64,000 nt of DNA, taken from positions 62,001-126,000 of the forward strand of contig JAPLFY010000036.1 of NCBI GenBank assembly GCA_026390435.1, given 5' to 3'. Positions 52,902-61,539 of this stretch are shown here, piece after piece (positions within the stretch are counted from its first letter, which is position 1; the number at the start of each line of letters is the position of its first letter). A model generated the notes under the pieces. That model had not been told where the DNA came from and did not search any database. It saw only the letters and a program-made list of their open reading frames with translations. Source of the DNA: Pseudomonadota bacterium. GTDB taxonomy: Bacteria; Bdellovibrionota_B; Oligoflexia; Oligoflexales; CAIYRB01. Made by a program: the position numbers and the translations under genes.

Positions 52902-54440
52902 TCAAAAAAGCAACTGCCGGAACCAGTCAGGATTTCTCTGACTGATACTGCCCTTGGCTAACTTGAAACCCACCGTGTTGTCTATGCAGGCTTTCTGTTG
53001 CAAAATCACAGTAGCGGGTTCCAGCTCGACCAAATGACGCTGAACAGCCCCCAGGAGGCTCCAGTCCGGTTTAGCGTAAGTAATTGAGCTTGCATACTTT
53101 TCAAGGTCTCGGTCGATGTTTTTATCGACTACAGGATGGACTGGCCAATTAACCGTCGCGCCGGAATGAAAATATGGCATGTAACTAACGCGTGGCCAAT
53201 CTACTGCAAAGTTAGCCAGCATTCCATCAACACGCTCACCGTCTGCCAATTCTGATTTAACCTCGACACTTATGCCAACGGCAGAAAATGAATCTAAAAT
53301 CACCTTTTCTGCTAAGCCGGGCGTCTTATTTTGGGTCAACAAAACCAACCTAAGTGGCTCTCCTTGCTCATTGAGCCGCGGCTCTCTAGCACTAGGACGC
53401 CGGAATCCTAGCTTATTTAAAGCCAAGGATGCCGCGCGCAGATCGAATCCCTGAAATGCTAGCCGAGAGTCGTAGCCCGGATGATTGCGGGGTACTGGTG
53501 AGGCCGCAGCTTCTGCCAAAGAGGCAGCTCCGGCACTTGCCAAAGCGGAGCGCGGCATAAGTTGGGTCACCGCCCGCCTGAACTCAACCCTACTTGCTAC
53601 TGGACTTCGGTTGTCCCATACAATCATAAGAAGATTTGGCAGATCAATCATGTGCGAACAGCTAACATTCGCATCCGGCGGCCTTGTCGCCGGATTGCTG
53701 GTAACATTACCTGCTACTCGCACGACCATTGAATGCTGATGCTTAGTGGCAGGGTTTGGGCTAGCCGGATAAAGGTCTAATTCTGGCATGCTACGATGTG
53801 ATTTGTAGCGCGCCGTGGGCCGCAACGCCAACCCCCAAGGGGCAAATTGAGGCTGGTAAAGGCCAACACACTCAAAGCGTATGCCACTATCCTGGGCACT
53901 ACTGTCTATCTGGCGGAAAAACGGGACGCCGTTAAAGATGTACGGACCAAAAGCTGGGGCGCCTTGAAATTGGACTTTGACTGTTTGCGACCCCGTTGCG
54001 GACACCTCAAAATCCTTCACGCTCCAAACATTACCAGAGCGCACCGCGACTACGGCGGCGAGCTCGTTACGAATAAAGTTGGCCACCTCTTTAGAGGTCA
54101 ATGGCTCGCCCCGCCACCAGTATAGCCCAGTGCGCAATTCATAAATCCAGCTAGTGCGGCCACCATAAACTTCCTGCCGAACACTCTTGAAAAGTAAGTC
54201 TTCTGATTTTTTTTCGTCTAAATTCAGACGGGTCAATGGCGGGCATATTTGTCTACCGTAGACCGGATCGTCGCCTAGCTCTATATTAGGCTTAATTCCA
54301 GCAAGATCAGGTAAGGGCCAACCGACCACGTCATAGACTGTCGAATACCCCAAAACAGAGGGGGCCATACAGGTTAAGCTCAAAGCGCCCAACACTATGA
54401 GTTTCGATCGAAAATTTAGACGTATCATGCGCTCAACCAT
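52902..54440 (-). CDS. Solute-binding protein family 5-like (oligopeptide-binding) protein
   Basis: A 512-residue exported protein with a signal peptide (SKLIVLGALSLTCMAPSVLG). The mature part has the SBP family 5 layout: WIYELRTGLYWWRGEPLTSKEV (split: WIYELRTGLYWW, GEPLTSKEV), an NRSPVASRVEFRRAVTQL-like segment, and C-terminal lobe strands. It is divergent from the usual OppA/DppA, and the substrate is unknown. No permease or ATPase genes lie beside it. Start is ATG 54440 or ATG 54428. It is 63 bases upstream of map on the same strand. Confidence 0.8.
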   Translation of the reverse strand: MVERMIRLNFRSKLIVLGALSLTCMAPSVLGYSTVYDVVGWPLPDLAGIKPNIELGDDPVYGRQICPPLTRLNLDEKKSEDLLFKSVRQEVYGGRTSWIYELRTGLYWWRGEPLTSKEVANFIRNELAAVVAVRSGNVWSVKDFEVSATGSQTVKVQFQGAPAFGPYIFNGVPFFRQIDSSAQDSGIRFECVGLYQPQFAPWGLALRPTARYKSHRSMPELDLYPASPNPATKHQHSMVVRVAGNVTSNPATRPPDANVSCSHMIDLPNLLMIVWDNRSPVASRVEFRRAVTQLMPRSALASAGAASLAEAAASPVPRNHPGYDSRLAFQGFDLRAASLALNKLGFRRPSAREPRLNEQGEPLRLVLLTQNKTPGLAEKVILDSFSAVGISVEVKSELADGERVDGMLANFAVDWPRVSYMPYFHSGATVNWPVHPVVDKNIDRDLEKYASSITYAKPDWSLLGAVQRHLVELEPATVILQQKACIDNTVGFKLAKGSISQRNPDWFRQLLF

Positions 54441-54504
54441 TACTTTTACTCAAGATTGATAACGAGCTGCCATTATGACACAACTTTGGAGCTAAGGGCG
54501 CCCG

Positions 54505-55680
54505 ATGCAAAAAGCCAAAGGCCAATTTGATATAATCGTAATAGGCGATGGAATCACTGGCCTTTCCACTGTCTTTCACCTACGTCAACTTGGCCTAAAG
54601 TCAGTCGCACTATCGACATCCGGGGTCGCCTCTCAGAGCACGTCGCACATCTCGGCCGGCTTCATAACCGGGGGTCAGCTAGACAACTTTACCAGAGTTT
54701 CGCACCGGCACGGCATGAAAACAGCGTCCGAGGTCTGGCAGTTAGGACAGGCTGCCTACCTTGCCCTGGTAGCCTACTGCCACCAAGGAAACTTACCAAT
54801 TAAGACCGCCTCTCGTGTTCGCCTAATCACAAGCGACCAAGAACTGATCGAAGCCAAGCTTGCTGTTGAAAAGCTGACCGCAGCTGGTTTCCCTACCGCA
54901 CTTTTTATAGCCGGCATTCACTCTCACCCTCTGCTTAAAGCTTGCACAAATAGAGTATTAGCAGTCCAGGTCGAGAACATGTCCGGCGGACACCTGGATG
55001 CCCCATCCCTTCTCCACAAATTAAGGCAAGATATCGGCCAAACTCCACTTTTACCTGCGATCGAACGGCTCGCCACGCACTCCGACAAAAATCGACTCAC
55101 CTCTCGCGATGGCCAGGTATTTGACTGTGAAATCGTTGTGTTGGCGTCACATCTAGGAATTAAGCCGCTGTTACCAGAAATATCCGATGCAATGGTGCCG
55201 GTAGCGGATCAGTGGACCGAGTTTCGACTATTAGACAGCTTGCCACCAGCCTGGCGGAATGTGACTTTCACTGCTAATCATGCAAATGAGTGGGGCGTCG
55301 CCGGAGACACAAATTTATTGCGCTTAGGTGGCGGCCGTTACCTCCGCCCACTTGCTGGAAACGAGGCAGTTAAAGCTGAGACCCTCGCCAAAATTACGGA
55401 CCACCTGAGCCAGCAATTGAATCAAACTTTAACTTTTGGGCGACATACCATCCCCCTGACGAGCCACTCAGCTCTGGACATCCGGCCTTGTGACGAGCTA
55501 CCAATCATCGGACCGATGTTCGGTAACGGACGCATTTTACTTGGCACCGGTTATATGGGGGCTGGTCTTACCCTTGGATTTTTTGCTGGACGTTGTCTGG
55601 CTGACCTCATTACCCTCGGCCATTGTCAGGCGCTGCCGCGCAGTGTCTGGCCTGAGCGACTACGAACCTTGGAGTCTTAA
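54505..55680 (+). CDS. FAD-dependent oxidoreductase (DAO family)
   Basis: A 391-residue flavoprotein of the D-amino-acid oxidase/glycine oxidase superfamily. The dinucleotide-binding motif is IIVIGDGITGLSTVFHL at the start. FAD-contacting segments near the C-terminus are DELPIIGPMFGNGRIL and GTGYMGAGLTLGFFAG. The substrate is probably an amine, but no nearby gene identifies it. AAGGG lies about 7 bases before the ATG. The divergent neighbour is the peptide-binding-like gene. yacG follows after 2 bases. Confidence 0.88.
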   Translation: MQKAKGQFDIIVIGDGITGLSTVFHLRQLGLKSVALSTSGVASQSTSHISAGFITGGQLDNFTRVSHRHGMKTASEVWQLGQAAYLALVAYCHQGNLPIKTASRVRLITSDQELIEAKLAVEKLTAAGFPTALFIAGIHSHPLLKACTNRVLAVQVENMSGGHLDAPSLLHKLRQDIGQTPLLPAIERLATHSDKNRLTSRDGQVFDCEIVVLASHLGIKPLLPEISDAMVPVADQWTEFRLLDSLPPAWRNVTFTANHANEWGVAGDTNLLRLGGGRYLRPLAGNEAVKAETLAKITDHLSQQLNQTLTFGRHTIPLTSHSALDIRPCDELPIIGPMFGNGRILLGTGYMGAGLTLGFFAGRCLADLITLGHCQALPRSVWPERLRTLES

Positions 55681-55682
55681 CC

Positions 55683-55907
55683 ATGACTGGAGCCCAGGCG
55701 ATCTCTACCCGCATCATTCGATGTCCGCGCTGCAGTAAAAGTGCGCGCTACGATATTACTAATAAATTTAGACCGTTTTGCAGCGCACGGTGCAAGGACG
55801 AGGATATCGTAGACTGGGCCGAGGAACGTTACGGAGTTCCCGACGCTCTGACCGAAGAAGAGGATTCTCCGTTGGAGTTGACTCCACACGACGATCACGA
55901 GTCCTAG
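55683..55907 (+). CDS. yacG: DNA gyrase inhibitor / zinc protein YacG
   Basis: A 74-residue protein with the YacG zinc site: CPRC near the N-terminus and FCSARCKDEDIVDWA. In E. coli YacG binds GyrB and inhibits gyrase. The acidic C-terminal tail is somewhat longer than the zinc core. It follows the oxidoreductase gene with only 2 bases between, so is co-transcribed. It is convergent with the [2Fe-2S] ferredoxin-like gene, 13 bases apart. Confidence 0.9.
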   Translation: MTGAQAISTRIIRCPRCSKSARYDITNKFRPFCSARCKDEDIVDWAEERYGVPDALTEEEDSPLELTPHDDHES

Positions 55908-55920
55908 TGACAGCTGAGGC

Positions 55921-56292
55921 TCACGACTTAGGTAGGGGACTTCTGGCGAATATGAGATCTTCACATGGGCGATTTTGGATAAAGTGCTCCTGAAGTATTC
56001 GCTCAATATTGGCCGGTGTCAGATCTTTGTACCAAGTGCCTTCTGGATAAACCACACCGATGGGACCGGAGCGGCACACGCGCAAGCAACCAACTTTCGT
56101 CCGATACACCGCACCCTCCGGAAGCCCGACTTCTTTCAGGCGACGCTTGAGATACTCCCAGCTCTCTTGACCGGCCTGGGGATCACAACATTTTTCGCCG
56201 ACACAAAGAAAAATATGGCGCCCAATCGACCCAATTTTGAGCTTCAGGGCGATTTGCTCGAGAACCATTTGTTCTTGATCAACCTGGTTCAA
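55921..56292 (-). CDS. (2Fe-2S) ferredoxin domain, thioredoxin-like fold
   Basis: A 123-residue protein whose HIFLCVGEKCC and, about 30 residues on, VGCLRVCRSGPIGVVYPEG match the thioredoxin-like [2Fe-2S] ferredoxin family, with the four cluster cysteines in the expected places. It is probably a soluble electron carrier. The start TTG at 56292 overlaps the upstream TGA (TTGA) with GAGGGG about 6 bases before it; ATG at 56268 is an alternative. It is the last of three minus-strand genes. Confidence 0.85.
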   Translation of the reverse strand: MNQVDQEQMVLEQIALKLKIGSIGRHIFLCVGEKCCDPQAGQESWEYLKRRLKEVGLPEGAVYRTKVGCLRVCRSGPIGVVYPEGTWYKDLTPANIERILQEHFIQNRPCEDLIFARSPLPKS

Positions 56293-56576
56293 TTTGACCC
56301 CTCTGCTTCCCGCATACGAAGTGCTTGAAGGCGCTTCGTAACTAGCATCCTAACGCTGATTAAGGACGGTTTACTTCGAGTTGCCTTGGCAAAATATTCC
56401 GGTAGGGACTCAGACAGGACCAGAAGCAATTCATCAGTTCCTTGGCTCTGGGCCAACCAATCGTCAATCACAGCATAGTCTTGGTAAGGGAGAAAAAGAG
56501 CCTCGCCACGCAAGGAAAGAACATATTGGGCAATCAGTTCGGCCGGCGACATCGCTGAGGGGTCCGTGAAACTCAT
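56289..56576 (-). CDS. Small protein of unknown function (95 aa)
   Basis: A mainly helical 95-residue protein beginning SFTDPSAMSPAELIAQYVLS. It has a hydrophobic-aromatic middle (ALFLPYQDYAVIDDWL) and a basic, arginine-rich end. No membrane segment or metal motif is seen. It starts 2 bases after the preceding gene and overlaps the ferredoxin gene by 4 bases, so the three are one operon. No family is recognised. Confidence 0.65.
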   Translation of the reverse strand: MSFTDPSAMSPAELIAQYVLSLRGEALFLPYQDYAVIDDWLAQSQGTDELLLVLSESLPEYFAKATRSKPSLISVRMLVTKRLQALRMREAEGSN

Positions 56577-56578
56577 AA

Positions 56579-57106
56579 CTACTGATCTACCCCTTTAAGA
56601 CTCTTCATCTGCTGCTCCAAATGCTTTACCTTTGAACTAACATCCTCAACAGCGTCTAAGTAGCGCCTGAGTTCGTGTAAGTGATCGTGAATACGGACTA
56701 GATTGGCGACTCGAATAGGGATCGAATCCAGATGCCCTGGTGCCAAGATGTCGAAATACCAATTCTCGCGCGTCACCTCTGACAATATGTCCGCCAGAGT
56801 ATCAAACCCCACATCGGCCAAGATCAGAGCCGGCACCCAGATGCTGCCCTGAGTATGGACTCGACTTCGCAAACCCACCAGCCATTTTGCAAACTCCTTT
56901 CGCGGTACATTTTGCGCCGCAACTATTAGCAGGTCACAAGCACCACTGGTAATCGCCTCCAAATTTTTGACTACGTTTAGCCTTACGTCACCAAGGCGCG
57001 AAAGGTACTTCTCCAGTTGCATTCGGTCTGCATCGACAACTCGCGCGTCAGAATTCCAATAGCTTAGCCGCAGAACCCTGCCTTCGAACATAGACTGAGT
57101 TTGCAT
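56579..57106 (-). CDS. Unknown protein with REC-like fold and coiled-coil end (175 aa)
   Basis: A 175-residue soluble protein. Residues about 10-125 alternate strands and helices like a receiver domain (VLRLSYWNSDARVVDAD, CDLLIVAAQN, VPALILADVG), but the phosphorylatable Asp is not evident. The last 45 residues are a predicted coiled coil (LRRYLDAVEDVSSKVKHLEQ). ATG at 57106 has AGAGGA about 10 bases upstream. It is the first of three minus-strand genes and divergent from the GHMP kinase. Confidence 0.6.
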   Translation of the reverse strand: MQTQSMFEGRVLRLSYWNSDARVVDADRMQLEKYLSRLGDVRLNVVKNLEAITSGACDLLIVAAQNVPRKEFAKWLVGLRSRVHTQGSIWVPALILADVGFDTLADILSEVTRENWYFDILAPGHLDSIPIRVANLVRIHDHLHELRRYLDAVEDVSSKVKHLEQQMKSLKGVDQ

Positions 57107-57199
57107 GTATAATTGTCCTCTATGGAGGAAGGCGGTTAGGTTACGGTCCCAGACAGACTTCCATCATACCAGCTAACCCGTCAATTTGAGGAGACTCTT

Positions 57200-58222
57200 A
57201 TGCTTAGAGTGCGTGCCACAACCCCTACTCGCATTGACTTGGCTGGCGGCACGCTCGACATCTGGCCGATTCCACATATTTTGGATCATAAGGCGACAGT
57301 AAATGTAGGCATCACCTTAATGGCATCAGCCGAGGTGTCGACGGCAGATGACGGACAATATCTGTTGTCCAGTCAGGATCAAGGGGAATGCGTCACGGGC
57401 AGCTTTGCCCATGTTGTGGCCTCCACGAAACTGCCGCTTCTGAGCCTGTTACTCTCTGCGCTGTGGCACCCGAAGCTGCCCCCATTGCATTTAAAGACCT
57501 CGGCTCAGTCACCCGCTGGCGCAGGCTTGGGCGGTTCGTCATGCTTGGGAATTGCCGTTGCTGGGGCATTGTGGAGGGCTCGGCAATTAAGTGATGGTTG
57601 GACCCCAGCGTCCGATGCCCAGCTTGTTCAACTTGTAGGAGATGTTGAGGCAAGACTCATTCAGACACCCACTGGAATTCAAGATTATTGGGGCGGAATC
57701 AGGGGGCAAATTAATTTACTCAGCTACCCATATGGACGAGTAAACGTAGAGACCTTGGGGATTAGTCGGCTACCGCGCTTGTCAGAAGAACTGATTGTCT
57801 GTTACAGCGGTAAATCACGAGCCTCAGCTATAAACAACTGGGAAATCTTTAAGCGCTTATTCGATGGTGATAAGAGCTTGTTAGAAACTTTCAATGCTAT
57901 AGGCCTATGTGCAGAACAGTGCGCCGAGGCGGTACGCACTGGCGATTATGAACAAGTGGTATTGCTTTCTGCAAAAGAATGGCAACTGCGGGTTAAGTTG
58001 TGGCCAAATATTGAAACTTCGGAGACAAAACGGCTAGATAAAGCGGCACTAACGGCTGGAGCCCGACTAACCCGGGTTTGTGGAGCCGGTGGTGGAGGGG
58101 TCATGGCCGTCCTGGCTCCCGCATCAAAGAAAAAAGACGTGGAAACAGCGCTACGCAACAATGGCGGTCAAATTCTCGCAGCCACCGTGGCACCATTAGG
58201 ACTAAATGTCGAAAATTTCTAA
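57200..58222 (+). CDS. GHMP-family sugar kinase
   Basis: A 340-residue small-molecule kinase. The N-terminal PTRIDLAGGTLDIWP and the ATP-binding glycine loop SPAGAGLGGSSCLG define the family, and GAGGGGVMAVL is the third motif. It most resembles HddA-type heptose 7-phosphate kinases and galactokinases, but the sugar is undecided. GAGGAG lies 6 bases before the ATG. Its last 17 bases overlap the methyltransferase gene. Confidence 0.85.
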   Translation: MLRVRATTPTRIDLAGGTLDIWPIPHILDHKATVNVGITLMASAEVSTADDGQYLLSSQDQGECVTGSFAHVVASTKLPLLSLLLSALWHPKLPPLHLKTSAQSPAGAGLGGSSCLGIAVAGALWRARQLSDGWTPASDAQLVQLVGDVEARLIQTPTGIQDYWGGIRGQINLLSYPYGRVNVETLGISRLPRLSEELIVCYSGKSRASAINNWEIFKRLFDGDKSLLETFNAIGLCAEQCAEAVRTGDYEQVVLLSAKEWQLRVKLWPNIETSETKRLDKAALTAGARLTRVCGAGGGGVMAVLAPASKKKDVETALRNNGGQILAATVAPLGLNVENF

Positions 58223-59501
58223 ACCTAAATTAGCCCCTGGACCTACCTTCGATCCCACGAAGTTCATTAAGCGCCGGATCACGGGAGTACCTCATGTCGC
58301 CGTCTTAAGGGTGGCAAAAGGCTTCGGCGACATTGCAATGTCAGAGGTGACCGCAAGGCTTGCACCACCGTTGTTGCAACCAAAGTTTGAGCCAAACATC
58401 TCTCTCACCGAGAGCGGCATTCAGATTGCCAATATTGGCTGGCGTGATTTGCTGGCCTTAACCGCACATCTTACGACGGTGCGAGAGGTCCTTTGGGAGA
58501 TTGGCGGCGGTCGCGCAGGGTCCATTAAAGAAATTAAAGATCGCATTGATGAACTCCCCTGGAACATCTTCCTCCCGCAAAACTGTGCCATTTCTATCCG
58601 GACTAATTCGATTGCCAGCCATATTTACCACGAAGGAAAAATAGCTGAGCTTATTGAAAAGACCCTGAAAAAATTCGCCATCAATGTAACGGATCGCGAA
58701 AAAACTCCGCACCTTCTTGACATCCGCCTAGTTGAAGACCGCCTGAAGATATCTCTGAGCCTAAACGGTCGTCCTCTGTACCAACGCGGATATAAACGAG
58801 TACTTAGCGGAATTGCCTCGGTTAAAGAAGATATCGCCTCTGGCGCGATTTCTGCGGCGCTAACTTTTGCTCACGAACAAAAGATAGAGAGCTTTGAGCA
58901 TATTTTAGTGCCATTTGCTGGATCAGGAACGTTCGCCTTTGAGGCAGCCATGACTTTGGGCCGTCTGCCGCCCTGGCTTTTTTTTGGCGAATTGAGTGCG
59001 GAGTCCTACCCCTGTTGCGCAACGGCAAGTTTAGGGTTTGCGCGCCAGCAGTCCGCTAGACTTATCGACACCTCGCAAATACCAAATTTGACTCTACTAG
59101 ATATAGACGGCAAAACGTGTGAGAGCCTAACGATCAATATTAATGGATTTAATGACATACTCTCATCCCACTCAATTCCGCCGATTCGAACAAAGGTAAT
59201 CCATGAGGATGTCCTTAAATTCGACCTAGAAGAAACCACACGGTCAGCCGCGTCGACTCTTATCCTGATGAATCCCCCCTTCGGGGCCCGTCTCGGTAGC
59301 AAATCTTCGACTGGGCTGCTTTATCAGCAAATAGGTCAAAAGCTATCAAAGCTTCATGGGGTTATTGCCGGCTTTGTCTTTGCACCAACCCTCGCGGTCG
59401 CTGATAGATTAATCTCCCGAATGTCAAAATTTCAGATCGCCACAAGGCCCTTTAATCATGGTGGTAGGACCGTGTACCTAGTCCTATTCTGCCGCAAATA
59501 A
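58206..59501 (+). CDS. THUMP-domain class I RNA methyltransferase
   Basis: A 431-residue SAM-dependent methyltransferase of the RlmL/Trm14 kind. The N-terminal region (about 30-195) is THUMP-like, and RPLYQRGYKR is the typical link. Motif I is LVPFAGSGTFAFEAA and the catalytic motif is ILMNPPFGARLG, an NPPF variant of NPPY that implies N2-guanosine-type chemistry on rRNA or tRNA. It is shorter than E. coli RlmKL, lacking the second methyltransferase. It starts inside the GHMP kinase gene. Confidence 0.88.
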   Translation: MSKISKPKLAPGPTFDPTKFIKRRITGVPHVAVLRVAKGFGDIAMSEVTARLAPPLLQPKFEPNISLTESGIQIANIGWRDLLALTAHLTTVREVLWEIGGGRAGSIKEIKDRIDELPWNIFLPQNCAISIRTNSIASHIYHEGKIAELIEKTLKKFAINVTDREKTPHLLDIRLVEDRLKISLSLNGRPLYQRGYKRVLSGIASVKEDIASGAISAALTFAHEQKIESFEHILVPFAGSGTFAFEAAMTLGRLPPWLFFGELSAESYPCCATASLGFARQQSARLIDTSQIPNLTLLDIDGKTCESLTININGFNDILSSHSIPPIRTKVIHEDVLKFDLEETTRSAASTLILMNPPFGARLGSKSSTGLLYQQIGQKLSKLHGVIAGFVFAPTLAVADRLISRMSKFQIATRPFNHGGRTVYLVLFCRK

Positions 59502-59510
59502 CGGCTTTTT
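59491..59510 (+). terminator. Weak rho-independent terminator candidate
   Basis: GCCG-CAAATAA-CGGC followed by five T residues overlaps the stop of the methyltransferase gene. The stem is only four base pairs, so efficiency would be low. It precedes the trxA gene. Confidence 0.35.
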
Positions 59511-59613
59511 CCTGATCCGACCCGACTCAATGAAATCGACGTACGCTTAAGATTGACAAAGAGGGCGTGACTTGGGGCAATATAGGGCTCCGCACACGTG
59601 AAGGAGACCGGGA

Positions 59614-59940
59614 ATGGCCGAAAATACCGTAGCAGTAAATGACGCAACCTTTGAAACAACGGTGCTAAAATCCAGCATCCCAGTCCTAGTGGATTTTTGG
59701 GCTCCTTGGTGTGGACCGTGTGTAGCTATCGGCCCGGTTCTTGAGTCTCTAGCTCAGGAATACCAGGGTAAAGTCACCGTGGCGAAAATGAATGTCGACG
59801 AGAACGCCAATATTCCAGCAAGTTTTGGCGTACGTTCGATCCCTTTCTTGGCCCTTTTCAAAGACGGCAAGTTAGTCGACAGCGTCGTAGGTGCGGTACC
59901 GAAGACGAAACTCGTCGATCTAATTAAGAAAGCTCTGTAA
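59614..59940 (+). CDS. trxA: Thioredoxin
   Basis: A 108-residue disulfide reductase of the cytoplasm with the active site FWAPWCGPCVAIGP, the cis-proline in RSIPFLALFK and the usual length. GAAGGAGACC lies before the ATG at 59614. Its stop TAA shares a base with the ATG of rnhB (TAATG), giving an operon with rnhB and yraN. Confidence 0.97.
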   Translation: MAENTVAVNDATFETTVLKSSIPVLVDFWAPWCGPCVAIGPVLESLAQEYQGKVTVAKMNVDENANIPASFGVRSIPFLALFKDGKLVDSVVGAVPKTKLVDLIKKAL

Positions 59941-60617
59941 TGGCTGGCGCTAATGCGCCACAGCGAGACAGGGGCCGCATCGAGCGCCGACTTTTATCCC
60001 AGGGGCTTCTGTTTGCAGGAGTTGATGAGGTGGGGCGCGGTTGCTTGGCTGGCCCCCTCCACGCGGGCTGTGTAGTCCTAGATTGGTCCCGACTACGCAA
60101 ATTACCGAGCAGCACTAGGTCCCTGATCCGAGACTCTAAGCAATTATCTGCGGCTCAAAGAGAGCGCATATTGCCAGTCATTGAGGACATCAGCCTTGGT
60201 CGTCATGTAGCCAGTGCCTCGGTCGATGAAATCAGCGAGCTGGGCATCGTAGGCGCATGCTTCTTAGCCATGCGGCGCGCTATTGCCGGCTGCGGTGCAT
60301 TTGATGTGCTTCTTGTTGACGGCAATCTACGCATTTCAGGCTACGATGGCCGGCAGGAAACAATAGTCAAAGGCGACTACTATTGTTTCTCGATTGCTGC
60401 TGCATCCATCTTAGCAAAGACCACCCGCGATCAATTCATGCGAAAGCAGGCTCTTGTATTTCCGAATTATGGATTTGATGCTCATGTCGGTTACGGGACA
60501 AAGGCACATTTTGCTAGCATCTCGAAGCTTGGCATTTGTGAACTACACAGGAAGACCTTTGCCCCCATCCGCAATCACATTGAAGCTGCAAAATCGCCAA
60601 CTCTCCATAGTCGCTGA
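59940..60617 (+). CDS. rnhB: Ribonuclease HII
   Basis: The enzyme removes ribonucleotides embedded in DNA. The 225-residue protein has the catalytic DE pair in AGVDEVGRGCLAGPLHAG (Asp-Glu), the second acidic site in IRDSKQLSA, and the third Asp in LLVDGNL. ATG at 59940 overlaps the trxA stop. The 3' end overlaps yraN by 38 bases. rnhB-yraN adjacency is common in bacteria. Confidence 0.96.
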   Translation: MAGANAPQRDRGRIERRLLSQGLLFAGVDEVGRGCLAGPLHAGCVVLDWSRLRKLPSSTRSLIRDSKQLSAAQRERILPVIEDISLGRHVASASVDEISELGIVGACFLAMRRAIAGCGAFDVLLVDGNLRISGYDGRQETIVKGDYYCFSIAAASILAKTTRDQFMRKQALVFPNYGFDAHVGYGTKAHFASISKLGICELHRKTFAPIRNHIEAAKSPTLHSR

Positions 60618-60948
60618 AAACCTTGTTGCCAGGGCACTTGAGAAGCAGGGATGGAACATTCTAGCGAGGAATTTTCGCTATATCGGCTGCGAACTCGATA
60701 TCGTCGCCCGCAAATGCGAGACTTTAATTATTGTTGAAGTCAAAGCGCGTAGACGCAAGCCATCCATCCTTCAGGATGCCCTCCAACTATTGCCGGCACG
60801 CAAGCGAGCAGCGCTTTATAGAGGCTCTCAAATTGTAGCCAGCCGTCTCGCGGACCAAAGCAAAACGATCCGGATCGACCTTGCTTTGGTCTACCCAGAT
60901 CTGCAAAAGAAACCGACAATTGAGTACTACGTCAATGTCCTCAGCTGA
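60580..60948 (+). CDS. UPF0102 family protein YraN
   Basis: A 122-residue restriction-endonuclease-fold protein of the YraN family. Core motifs are LEKQGWNILARNFRYIGCEL, DIVARKCETLIIVEVKAR with the acidic residues and the EVK triad, and QDALQLLPARKR. The start is probably TTG at 60580, giving the normal family N-terminus; other starts upstream in the same frame read through rnhB. Its stop abuts the convergent rplS stop with no gap. Confidence 0.88.
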   Translation: MKLQNRQLSIVAENLVARALEKQGWNILARNFRYIGCELDIVARKCETLIIVEVKARRRKPSILQDALQLLPARKRAALYRGSQIVASRLADQSKTIRIDLALVYPDLQKKPTIEYYVNVLS

Positions 60949-61431
60949 TTATTCAGCTGTGGTCTTTGGCTTCTCAGCTTCGGGAGCTGAAGCCAACTCG
61001 ACCTTGGACATATCTTCTGGTTGCTGCTCGGCGCCAGGAACGGCAACCATAGCTTTACGGCCGTGAAAGCGGCTACGAATCCTAGCAGCTTTACCGGCAA
61101 GATCACGGAGGTAGTATAGCCGAGCCCGGCGCACAACACCCGATGCCAAGACTTCAACAGAATCGACATATGGTGAGTACAGAGGGAAGCAACGCTCTAC
61201 CCCAACGCCATTAGCGCCGATCTTACGAACTGTGAAGCTGCCATCTGCCGTGCCTTTGCGGAAACGGATGACAATCCCTTCGAATTGCTGCAGACGGAAC
61301 TTAGCTTTGTCCGTGCCTTCTTGAATCTTATAGGCGATCCGAACTGTGTCACCAGCCCGGAATGTTGGAAGCGCCTTGCGTTGGCTAAATACGCGCTGTT
61401 CAAATTGAGTAATCAGGTTGTTCTTCATCAC
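60949..61431 (-). CDS. rplS: 50S ribosomal protein L19
   Basis: A protein of 160 residues whose first 120 are typical L19: [43 protein letters not shown] and the C-terminal ARLYYLRD. The last 40 residues are an extra Ala/Glu/Pro tail not found in the short E. coli protein (115 residues). The start could be either of two adjacent ATGs (61431 or 61428). Confidence 0.96.
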   Translation of the reverse strand: MMKNNLITQFEQRVFSQRKALPTFRAGDTVRIAYKIQEGTDKAKFRLQQFEGIVIRFRKGTADGSFTVRKIGANGVGVERCFPLYSPYVDSVEVLASGVVRRARLYYLRDLAGKAARIRSRFHGRKAMVAVPGAEQQPEDMSKVELASAPEAEKPKTTAE

Positions 61432-61539
61432 TAAAACCTACAGCTAGCGACTATGTTAGGCCCTTTTAAGGCGGACTAGAGGAGAGTAAGTACCGCGTCT
61501 GATACCTACTGGTCAAGACGCATTCCTCATCACGATTGA

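Noticed and set aside
57111-57116. TATAAT as a plus-strand promoter -10 for the GHMP kinase
   Set aside because: No -35 element at proper spacing is seen, and the bases belong to the A+T-rich ribosome-site region of the minus-strand gene.
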